Positions 31,426-41,661 of a stretch of DNA of 64,000 bases are shown here, one piece after another. Both the position numbers and the translations under genes were made by a program. The notes beneath the pieces were generated by a model. The model had not been told where the DNA came from and searched no databases. It was given only the letters and a program-made list of their open reading frames with translations. The DNA is taken from positions 248,001 to 312,000 of the forward strand of contig PYIU01000001.1 of the NCBI GenBank assembly GCA_003415625.1, read 5' to 3'. How positions within the stretch are numbered: the first letter of the stretch is position 1; the number at the start of each line of letters is the position of its first letter. Source of the stretch: Aquanectria penicillioides. Its lineage: Eukaryota; Ascomycota; Sordariomycetes; Hypocreales; Nectriaceae.

Positions 31426-34173
31426 TTATATTGGTCTCTTCGGTGTCCATGTCCTTCCTGTCGAAAGTGACAATGTGAAGGGTGCGATGGTGGCTTCAGC
31501 AGGTCCAGCTCCAACTCCAACTAAGTAGAACCCTGCCTCCAAAATCCATGAACCGCCCGCCCAGCGGGCCAAATCCTTTTTCCTTATCTCCATTTCTATT
31601 TCCTTTGTATCATCAGGCTTGATTAGCTCTGTCTTCTTGAAGGCTCCCAGCATCGCTTCTGTAAAGCGACCCTCTGGCCACACGTAGAGCTGAATGACTT
31701 CTTGCCCTGCAACAGTTCCAGAGTTCTTCACCTCGACTGTAACAGTCCAGAAATCATCATTTTCGATGCTTTTGGATATCTTGTTCTTGAATTGAGTGAA
31801 GCTCAGTCCGTATCCGAACCACCATTCTGGTGTACTTGCTGGATTCTGGAGATACCATCGATAACCAACCTGATTACCCTCTTTGTACAGAACAGTCCCG
31901 TTTTCTCCAGGCCAGGACTGCTTATCGGATTCAAAGGGAAGATCGGCATACCGTCGTGGCCAAGTGATAGGCATGCGACCGGATGGATTGACGCGACCGA
32001 GAAGCACGTCTGCGATCGCGTTGCCCGCTTCTTGCCCGCCGTACCATGCTTGGATAAATGTCGATACCTGGTCAATCCAAGGCAATTCCACCGGAGATCC
32101 CGATTGATTCACTATTACGAGTGTTTCTGGCCGCATCATGCCCTCAACAAGTGCCGTAATAAGCTTGTCTTGGTCACCAGGAAGTGCCATAGACTGTCTG
32201 TCGTAGCCTTCGCTCTCCCACTCGTCACTTAAGCCGAGAACAACGACAGTGACTTCACTCTCGTTTGCGAGAGAAACTGCTTCTGAAATTAGATCCTCGG
32301 AACTGGCAATTTCTTCTTGATACCCAATTCGAAGCGATGGGTGAGATGAAAAGACGTGGTTAGCCTCAGAAGTGAATCCGCCAGTAGGCACCAAGGTTCG
32401 GTCCACCCAAGCCTCAACCGAAATATTATAGACCTTTCCAGCTTCCATTACTTTTGCACCGATACATTCAGCGCTCCCAAATGAGTAGAATGTTTCTCCA
32501 GGCTCTGACCATTTGCTATTGTCAACGACAAGGTCATTGTCAACATACAGTCGAGATGCTCCGACGCTACTGAGACTGAAGGAATGCGTTCCAGTCGTCA
32601 AAGGCTCGAGGATAGAAGACATCCGGAGTGAATAGGCCGGAATATCGTCGGTCTGGAGTTCCTGCGGAGCACTATCAGACAAATCGATGTTGGAACTACC
32701 CCGGAATTGTGTCTCGATGACTGGGCCACTCAAATCAGCCGACTTGAAAAAATCGATTTGGAGTATTTTGCCCTCTTGTGGTCCATTACTTGGTGAAATG
32801 CGCCATGGGGTCTGCTCGAAGAGTGGGAGCCACTTTCGTGCGTATGCTCCTAGGGCATATTTAACATCCAGATTCACACCCTGCTCTGCAGCTGTCTTTT
32901 TGAACGACTCCATGGGCTGGCTCAGGTATTGAGGGTTCATGCTTGCTGAACCACCGCCTCCTGGGGTGCCTAGGAGAGCGTTAGGTCCAATGAAGGCCAC
33001 CTGCTTCCCTGCGAGCATTTCTAGGTTGAGAGGTAGTGTTTTGCTTGAGTTTTTCAAAAGGACAATGCCACTTGAGGCGATTTCGCGCATCAGTTGCACG
33101 TCTTCGGGGGATGTCTCAGATGACTCCTTGAGATCGCGAGATTGCTTTGCACGCTCTGGTGTGAGTCCCAAGAGACCACATTTTGAGGCCAGAGCAAGAA
33201 CGCGTGAGACAGATGTATCCAGTGCTGTTAATACCTCCGGGGTGGGCTCATTCTTGATTGCCTGCAGTAGTTTACTTCCTCGTTCCTCTGGTGGTCCAGG
33301 CATCTCCAAGTCTAGGCCGCTCAGAAGACTTTCGATTGTTGAATTGGTGCCACCCCAGTCACTCATCACGAGTCCTTTAAACCCCCACTCTTCCCGCAAG
33401 ATACCATGGATCAAATATTGATTCATATCCACGTGCTGACCATTGACAGAGTTGTACGCCGTCATGATGCAATCAGGCGATGATGAATCAATTACAATCT
33501 CGAAAGGCCGCAGGTATATTTCCCTCAACGCGCGCTCTGAGATTTTCGCATCGATGGTGAACCTCTCAAATTCTTGCTCATTGCCGACGCTGAAGAGGTT
33601 AGCCTTAGTTGTCTGTTTAAACCATTGCCCATAATGAATGAATCCGTCACTTACAAATGCTTTGGAGTAGCTGACACCTCCCCCGTCTCTTGGACGCCAG
33701 AGACGTATTCGGCGGCAAGTGATCCGCTAAGAAAAGGATCCTCACCAAAACATTCAAAGTTGCGCCCTCCGAGTGGATTTCGGGCACAGCATATGGTTGG
33801 AGCGAGCAAGACTTGTGCAGCTTTTTGTTTTGCTTCTCTGCAGAGCAGTCGGCCCAAATCTCTCATCTGAGACTTGGACCAGGTCGCTGCTTGGCAGACT
33901 GGACCAGGAACAAATGCTGCCGTTGGTCCATCGACAGCGAATTTCCCTCGCGCTCCTGAAGGGCCATCGGTTGTCTGGCGTGTGTGGCATTAGTCCTCAA
34001 ATATGTCCTTGTTTTGCACTTCTTGGCTGGAGGAGACGCGTAATTACCTTGATTGACCCGATGCCGAGTCGTGCAATTTCCTGTGTCTGCCATATATCAA
34101 CGCCTGTGAGAAGTGACACTTTTTCCTCCAGTGTTAGCTGCTGGAGGAGCTCGCGTGGATCCATTGAATGCAT
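31426..34173 (-). CDS. GH3 beta-glucosidase-like enzyme with PA14 domain
   Basis: Three exons (34173-34048, 33974-33655, 33589-31426) join in frame to 869 aa. The GH3 barrel starts with LTLEEKVSLLTGVDIWQT and TTDGPPGARG; the nucleophile Asp lies in GLVMSDWGGTN (codon 33360-33358). A PA14 module inserted in the middle (around KILQIDFFKSADLSG to SRLYVDNDLVVDNSKW) and a C-terminal fibronectin-III-like domain (VEVKNSGTVAGQEVIQLYVW) complete the usual intracellular fungal beta-glucosidase layout. There is no signal peptide, so it should act on sugars already imported. It is divergent from a sugar transporter, which fits uptake followed by hydrolysis. M1 or M4 may be the start. Confidence 0.9.
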
Positions 34174-35160
34174 TTCTGGGCGAAGTAACGCTGATGCCCC
34201 GAATTAACTCTCGCCCGAGTAATATCTCTCGTAACTTGCAAAGTTGGCCGACGCATCTACCCCGTGCTATCAGTCCAGATATGGGGCATGCAGAATATGT
34301 AGGCGCATACAAGCGATAGATCAGCATTCCTTATCAGGATTGATTATTGAGTGGGTCAAAATTGGGGACACTGACAACGATGGTTTTCGGAAACGACAAA
34401 GCGACGCCGTTGCCCCAGGTGGGATAGTGTAGTCTTCCTCCCCATCGCCAGCTTCGCTCTGGCGGTCCGTCAAATGACCGACCAGAGCCATAACGGCTAA
34501 ATAAAGCTTAAGATAGGCCAAAGGGTTGCATTTTGATACATCGCGGTAAGTGATTCCATTGGATGCGGCCAGTCTATGAGTTGGAGGTTATCTTCGATAA
34601 TCTCAACTTGAGCGCAAATGTAACTAATTCGGGCCGACTAACCGGTCGGCAAAACCACGGCCATCTAGTTTAGGACCGAGATACGTGGACGGCGCGGAAT
34701 CTCACTTGACTGGCCCGCGGCGGATCGACCGACGGCCTAGGGAGTTGGATAAGACGTCTTATCCGCCGGGCGACTCTGCAGCAGCTCAGCTCAGGAGCAT
34801 CATTGCCGGGACTTGTCTTTTGATTGCCCGTATCCAGGCAACTTTTGCCTATCTCTGCTCAAGTTCCTCTTTCTAGACAGCGGCGTGAGCTTTATCCGGC
34901 ATAAATGGACTCGTCTGGCGGGGCCAAGGTTATCACAACATGAGGCCCAGGATAGCTTAGAGGGAGCCAGCAGGGAGCTACTGATATGAAACCCCGCCCC
35001 TCATGCTTTCTAAGCTTGATTGTGGGATCTGGGGTAGACTGCAAGTTTCTGGGACAAATCATCCATCCGTAGTTGTCATATAAAGCAGCTCTCTCCACCT
35101 CCTGAGGCCCCAATCTTGGCACCAATTGCAACTTGTTCTGCATTACGCCAGGTCAAAGAG
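34174..35160. other. Divergent promoter of GH3 gene and sugar transporter
   Basis: Nearly 1 kb between the two divergent genes with no coding sequence recognised. It contains the perfect palindrome at 34747-34764 and several CGG-containing stretches (about 34635-34740) that could bind Zn2Cys6 factors. Confidence 0.5.
34747..34764. promoter_or_regulatory. 18-bp perfect palindrome with opposed GATA sites
   Basis: GGATAAGACGTCTTATCC is its own reverse complement. It pairs GATAAG with CTTATC around a central GACGTC, the core of CRE/bZIP sites. It lies 574 bp from the GH3 start and 397 bp from the transporter start. Factor binding is inferred. Confidence 0.6.
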
Positions 35161-36974
35161 ATGGCATCCTCCGAGGTAGTGGCTCAAACGGAGCCAAAGA
35201 AACGTGATTCCAATGGCACATATCTACTTGCCATGATTTGCTTCGTGGCCACGGCAAATTCGGCCACCCAGGGCTATGACTCTTCCATGATGGTATATCT
35301 CCAGCTACAAGTGTGACATTCAGATGTCCCAGTCTAATCCGCCTGGTGCCACGCAGAACGGGCTCCAAATTTTGCCTGCCTATACTGACTACTTCGAGCT
35401 TACGACTGCAACGTTGGCTCTCAATGTGGCCATTGTTTTTGCAGGATCCGTCATCGCCATGCCCATTGCAGGCCCCCTCGCTGATAAATGGGGCCGAAAA
35501 TGGGGCATTGCAATTACTGCAATCATCTCCATTATTGGTGCCGCTATTCAAGGTGGTGCAGTCCACGAGGCCATGTTCTGCATTGGAAGGTTGCTTGTTG
35601 GCGTTGCCATCACTACTGGATCTACAGCCGCTCCTGCGTACGTATATCCCAACAGAAAATTCAATGAGATGACCTCACTCACATTCGAGATTAGTTATAT
35701 CGCAGAAATTGCGCACCCGAGCAACCGAGTCATGCTCACTGGTCTCTATGGTACGACATGGTACATTGGCAGCTTGATCGCCGCTGGCATTACCTACGGA
35801 AGCCAGTACATGGATAGCACCTGGTCATGGCGGCTCCCATCATTGGTACGTCAAACTGACCGTTGTTGCATGTTGGATACTGCGGACGACTAACAACTAC
35901 AGCTACAATTTATCCCTTCCATCTGCTGTCTTGCACCTCTTCCATTCCTTCCAGAGAGCCCTCGTTGGTTGATCTACCAGGACCGACATGAGGAAGCCCG
36001 CGCAATCCTCACAAAGTATCACGGTCAAGGAGACCCCAACTCAACTGTGGTGGCTATTGAGTACGAGGAAATTTGCCAAACATTAGAATACGAGAAGACG
36101 GTACAAAAGACAGACTGGAAGGCTCTCATCAGGACACGCCCCAATCGTTGGAGAACCGGAGTGGCTGCTGCAGTAGGCTGTAAGTTGAAGCCTGCATTCC
36201 ACTATTTGGTTTACGCGATTGACTGACACTGCTTTAGTCTTCTGCCAAGTCAGTGGTAACAACATTGTCACATACTATCTCGGCAATGTCTTGACATCGG
36301 CTGGAATTACAAAGGCTCAAACTCAACTTGGCATCAACCTTGGACTGAGTGTCTTCAATCTCTTTACATCATCATTGGGCGCTTGGCTCACTGACCCAGT
36401 TGGCCGAAGAAGAGGATTTTGTAAGACAGCTCGCTCCTCCTTTATCCCTTTGACTAATAGCTAACATTCCCCAGTGTCGGTAACCGTTATTATGTCGTTG
36501 TTGCTAGTTGTTGTTTCTGTCCTTACCAAGTTCTACGGTTCAGCACCCACCGTTGGATCATCTGCCGCTCAAGTCACTCTCATCTTTCTGTTTTATGGAA
36601 CTTACTCATTCATCTGGACACCCCTTGCTATTCTATACCCTGTGGAGGTCTTGTCTTACTCTATGCGAGGAAATGGGCTGGCCTTTTACAATGGCGTCGT
36701 CTACGGGACTGCGTTTCTCAACACCTTTGCCATTCCGTACGCCATGGAATGGTCGAGTTGGGGCTTTTACCTCATCACCGCTCTGTGGAACCTTCTTTTC
36801 GAATTGCCCATCATTTACTTCTACTTCCCATCAACGGAAGGGAAGACATTGGAAGAAATCGATATCATCTTTGAAGGAACTCGACATGCGGATTTGGATG
36901 TCACTGTAACTGAGGTTTTAGAAGGGAAAGTTGTCGATGCAACGAAGGGTGGAGTTGTGAAATCAGATGTTTGA
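35161..36974 (+). CDS. Sugar transporter, MFS sugar porter family
   Basis: Six exons (35161-35292, 35357-35637, 35695-35845, 35903-36179, 36238-36420, 36475-36974) join in frame to 507 aa. Signatures present: GPLADKWGRKWG after helix 2, PESPRWLIYQDRHEEARAIL after helix 6, LTDPVGRRRGF in the second half, and PVEVLSYSMRGNG before helix 11. These fit the fungal lactose/hexose permease subgroup of proton symporters in the plasma membrane. The intron 35638-35694 is 57 nt with no stop, so unspliced reading stays in frame; removing it restores APAYIAEIAHPSNR. The gene is divergent from the GH3 glycosidase. Confidence 0.9.
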
Positions 36975-37394
36975 GTTTGTCCAACGTCACATGGCCAGTA
37001 GACTTTGATCAATAAACATTCTCTTTGATGGACCATGACTGTCAAATTATGTATTTAATTTGACAAACTAAACCAACTTGAAGTAAATAGACTACAAATA
37101 CCAAGTTCATTCCCTCAGATTGTTGAAATCTGAACCATTACCCCATGCTGTCATGCTGTTAAGCCTATGACAATGTCCAACTTAGGTTCCCCGCTACGGC
37201 TTTTCGCACTGCATCACCAAACTAGCTCTTACTGCCCTTAATTCAACGCAAGTGCATCAATTTTTGCCCGGATGCTGACTCAGGATAGATGCCATCGACA
37301 TTGTCAAAAAAGAAAAAGGAAATCATACCATGTCTTGGTGACTTGCGTCACTCAGAAAACAGAACGAACCGCCACAACTTCATCACCAAGGACC
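36975..37394. other. Convergent 3' intergenic region
   Basis: About 420 bp between the sugar transporter and the convergent PARP-like gene. Nothing recognised. Confidence 0.5.
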
Positions 37395-38702
37395 TTAAAC
37401 TCCACAGCGACTGCAGCGACTGTAGACAATCAAGCCAGCTACAACAATAGCATCTTCGCGGTAGAAGATTGTCTCGGGATGGCGTAATCGACCTCCATCA
37501 CGATAGGTAACTCCTTCGCACTATTTTACTCGTATTAGCAACAGACAGAACAAATTCTCCACGGCGCACTTACAGAGTCGAATCCGGGATCGGGCGCAGT
37601 CCTGTAGTTATCTGCCCTGTAGAGAGGCTGCGGTGAATCAGTGACAGCATGGCAGATGAGCATCACGTGCATTTCCGATCGGATATGGTGGTTGAGTGCA
37701 TAGATGTCAGACTCTGCATCATCCGTTAGCAAGAAAATAGTCAACGTGTTGAAAATCGGGATGCCTACTGGATGAGTTTTCGGCTGCATAAATTCCAGGG
37801 CCGAACATGCAATCGGTTTCTATAGAAATGTCAATATGAGAGCCTATTGGGCAGCAGGAAGAGTAGCTTGCTTACTAGAGCGGTCAATGATGAATGACTC
37901 TTTCAAGATGCGGCAGTTGTTGCACTCCATGTTGTTGCAGGGCCAAAACTTGCGGCGAAAATTGTCTCCTTCGTAGCAAGCGCGGCGAGTTCCGTGGAAG
38001 AGGACCGTGCGATTCGATCCGGTTTCGTTCCTATTTCAGACGTCAGTAGGGAAGTATTTTATAGCAAAACCTGGGGTGGGGATATTACATGTAATTCCAA
38101 AATCGAATCCATTCGTAACTTTGCTCTCTTTCAGCGTGTGTGCTAAGATAGATGGCGTGGACTGTGGGAACCTTGTCTGTGTGAACCCACGAGTCAAGGA
38201 AGAGATCCCGGTCTGTTTGAGAAATGTTAGTTTCAAAACTTTCCTACTAGGTAGCCTTCTTCTCGTCATAGCACTTACACTCCTTGTACTTGCCCGAGCG
38301 TCGAGAACATCTGCGTAACTGCAAAGACTGTTAGCTTGGAAGCGGAATAACGGGAGGAAATTCTACACCATACCTCGCGCATGTTGGCAGTTCCCACTGG
38401 TCGGCACGAAGCTGGTGGTCGTCGGTGCTAGGGTTATCTGTTGATGGAAGAAAGTCGGCGGCGTACACTCCCAGTATGTGCACTAGAAAGCTCGAGGTTC
38501 GTGAGGAGAAGGGGGAAGGAGTAAGAGGATCAAGAGCCATTCGAAACGAGAAGATATAGCCATTCGGACAGCCCTCAGCGTTTCCAACAGATTGATTCAT
38601 CGACATACAATTCTGGTCCAGCTCGAATGCAACTGAACATTTCAACTGTTCGAAGTGAGTTACTTGTTGTTCTACGAGACACCACCTACAATCTCTCTTC
38701 AT
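37395..38702 (-). CDS. PARP-like ADP-ribosyltransferase, seven exons
   Basis: Seven small exons (38702-38374, 38310-38279, 38212-38089, 38030-37876, 37819-37769, 37713-37574, 37520-37395) join in one frame to 318 aa. The C-terminal half carries the PARP triad: His in TVLFHGTRRAC (codon 37996-37994), Tyr in FGPGIYAAENSSKSDIYALN (37790-37788) and Glu in HPETIFYREDAIVVAGLIVY (37475-37473). PLYRADNYRTAPDPGFDSV is also conserved in fungal relatives. The N-terminal half is Cys-containing and unrecognised; there are no BRCT, WGR or zinc-finger modules, unlike canonical PARP1. The protein would transfer ADP-ribose from NAD. An upstream exon cannot be excluded. The consistent phases of six introns make the model strong. 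Confidence 0.8.
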
Positions 38703-39624
38703 TGAATGAGGTGAACAGCATATGCATGCATTGAATCTTGCAGCAACTTAGATTCCGTAACTCGAGCAGTAGTTTAAGATGTGATCATACTTGCGCATAG
38801 GTTCTATCCCTTACAGTGCAACCCTCCACTATCTTCAGATATTGTCACCAGTCTCAATATCATGGGCAGAGAAACGTGTTGCTCACGCATGTACAGAAGA
38901 TTCGATCATTTTTGGGACATCCATCGTGTTACATATTAATTATTGGCCATGCAAATTATGTCAAGAGAATCATAACCTCTTTTCAATCAAGAATAGTGAG
39001 TATTCGAGAAGTCAGATCACCGGTGTGTATCATTTACGAGATGTGAGTATACTTATACCAAACATTACGTATCTGTTCGCAATGACAGTTGACATCAGCA
39101 TTTGGTGTTCAGATTATCAGGGTGACCTCAGATCGTGTCAAGTTGTTTAGCTTCGAGGTGTTCAAAAGAGAACCCAAAGAACGGTTTCAGAGACCCATTT
39201 CTTGCTGAGTGATTGTATGCCTTCGTTTTAATTGGATTTCATCTAGTAATTTGAACAACATTACGGCTTGTTCCGATTGATATCTTCTACTAGAAAACAT
39301 GAGTAGAATCTGGTCATGCCAATGTGTTCGCGAACAATATTACATGCGAGCGATTAGCGACTTCGTTCATGCCGCACAATTCTTCTAAAAATTTCCACTA
39401 ATTATTATGTTATTTTATGGTTCTTTTCAAGGTCGTTTCCCGAAATTGGTTGGTAAATGAAGTAGACCAATCCACCTCGCACAACTCTTAATAAACACCC
39501 CAATGCACAACCCAGCCTCATCGCTGCCTATCTCATCTTTTGAGATTGTCAGTTGGGCCAATTTAAATGCATTAGTTGTTCAAATATAATTACCATTAAA
39601 TCATTCCTAGTCTATCCAAATTAT
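38703..39624. other. Intergenic
   Basis: About 920 bp between the PARP-like promoter and the 3' end of the NAPE-PLD-like gene. One plus-strand frame of 119 codons (38791-39150) has no recognisable features. AT-rich. Confidence 0.5.
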
Positions 39625-40781
39625 CTACTGAATCATAATCGTCTCGCCAATGTCGCACAGGAAGATGTCGTCATTCCATCTAAGCCCCTTCTTCTCACAG
39701 GCTTCCTTCCATTTTTGGGGGGCTCCCTCACGTCTTCGTATTGAGCGCTGAGACCTCCTCGGACGGTCCCGTAATGCATTCCCACACTTCTTTTGCTCTT
39801 GATGTCGGCGTGGATCTCGATGGAGTCTTCAGGCGAGCAGTGGACGCCGGACATGAAGGTTCGCGGTGTGTAGCAGCCGATTGGTAGAAGGGCCAGATCG
39901 ATTGGACCATAAGTCTTGCCAATCCTTGCGAACTCTGGACACCTTGGGAGTTCATCCAGGTCTTTTCCGGCAGCAATGTCGTCTTCGGTGACGGTGCGAT
40001 AGCCTGTGTCGCCGGCAAAAAAGATCTTCGTGTTTGCCGTCGAAGTAACATCCTCGATGATCCAAGAACACCACAACATCTGGCAATTATCCAACGCACC
40101 ACGTCTACTTCCGTGCTGGCTAGGCGTGCACGCCAGCTTGATAGATCCCACATTCTTGATCACGACATCCACCTCATCCCACCAGTCCATCTCAGTGACG
40201 TGTTCTTGTCTAATGCCGCAGCTGACAAACCAATGTTTAGATCCCAAGCCGCAAAATATGTGCAGAGGCTCCTCGCGTCGTTTGTCAAAGTACAGAGCCT
40301 TGATTGTGCCCACGTCAAGGTGGTCGTAGTGGTTGTGGCTGATGCAGACAATGTTCACCTCGGGCACGTCTTCGAGTCGACATGGCGGCTCCATGAAGCG
40401 CTTGGGGCCGATAAAGCTCGTCGGTCCCATCCGCTCGGAGAATACGGGGTCCAAGAGTATTCTGGTACCACATTTGTCTTTTTCCCCGGCCTCCGTCTCA
40501 ATGAAGAAACTGGCATGGCCAAGCCATGTGGCCTTGGCGCACTGCTTCCCTGCGCCCCAGTCCGGGGTTCGGATCTTGACAAGCTCGCTTCTGTCTTCAG
40601 GGACAGGCACAAAATTTCTTTCCGGACCGAACCGGACGCGCCATATGCTCGAAAACGAGTGCTCGGATCGGAACGACGGCCATGGGTTCCTGAACTGAGT
40701 TGGTGGGTTTCCAATCCAATGGTCGGGTGGCTTCACTGGTGCGTCTCTGGGACGTGGTGTGATGGTGATGTGGTCAGACAT
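39625..40781 (-). CDS. NAPE-PLD-like metallo-beta-lactamase-fold hydrolase (one frame break)
   Basis: The frame from the first true ATG (40781) gives 385 aa if one base is restored. The metal site HNHYDHLD is intact, with further family landmarks WLGHASFFIE, ILLDPVFSERMGP, IFFAGDTGYR and GMHYGTVRGG. N-acyl-phosphatidylethanolamine phospholipase D enzymes release N-acylethanolamines from membrane lipids. After REPP the frame breaks at the T5 run 39712-39716 (A5 in the sense strand); a sixth A gives KKWKEACEKKGLRWNDDI and LCDIGETIMIQ to the stop at 39625-39627. Read literally, the tail is altered and stops at 39633. Upstream in-frame sequence to 40964 has no ATG. Confidence 0.85.
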
Positions 40782-41661
40782 CTGAGAGAAGTAGCCTTCT
40801 GGAACAAATGGAACCTTTGGTGAGTGACGAGGAAATCTAACAGAAAGATGAAAGATGCGTGGCACTAGAATTGGGAATAAATGCACCCCAAGGCTCGTAG
40901 GCAACAAACTCCACGCCAGACAGACACCAAAGACAAGGTCGTCAACCCCGCTTTTTCCTCCCAAACCGGATCCAATGCTTCGGCGTTAGTATCGTCGCAT
41001 TCGCTAATTCCGGCTCGCATTCGCTACAGCTGGCGCTCGCAACTTGATTGTCAGGTGCTTGCTGGCCATCAGCTCAACTGCCATTGAAGCGTCAGCATGG
41101 AAAAGCCTCGACGTAAGTGGCAGAACTAGCTCGTGGGGCGTGCAGGAAGCCAACCAAGCAGATGTGCGAGGAATGAAACGCTCCGAGACCAGATGGAAGA
41201 AGATGGTTTTGAGACATTGCACGTGGGGGGGGAACACCAAAATAAATAGTCTCCGCGTCATTCTTGAGGAGGCTGAGGGGGCTTCGTGCACCGAAATTGC
41301 TCTCTGTTGAACTTACCCTATACTGTTTTCACCCCGAAATCCGGCATGTTTCTCTGTCGTCAGTAATCACAGTCAGATATAATCGAACAACAGAAAAAGA
41401 GCGATATTCATGTTCACATTAGAAATACTATGGGAGGAATCAAAGTCGGATAGAACAGAATACCTTGTTCCAACATCAAATCCCGAGAATGCCGTCGTGT
41501 CCCGCTTTATCTTCAACACCCCCCTGCTCTACCCAGCCATTCATTCCCTGTCAGTAGCGGTCAACAACGAAATCCTACGGAATTAGCAAAAAGACAAACT
41601 CACTGCTTGAATATCACTGCGCCCACTCCAACTCCATTTTGACCTCGTAATTCGTCACAGT
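40782..41661. other. Intergenic
   Basis: About 880 bp with no gene recognised; it holds the NAPE-PLD-like promoter and the 3' end of the coiled-coil gene. Confidence 0.5.

Noticed and set aside
38791..39150. 119-codon plus-strand frame
   Set aside because: No motif, no signal or helix pattern, AT-rich context; consistent with chance.
40782..40964. N-terminal extension of the NAPE-PLD-like protein
   Set aside because: It is in frame but begins without ATG; the first ATG at 40781 precedes the conserved region directly.
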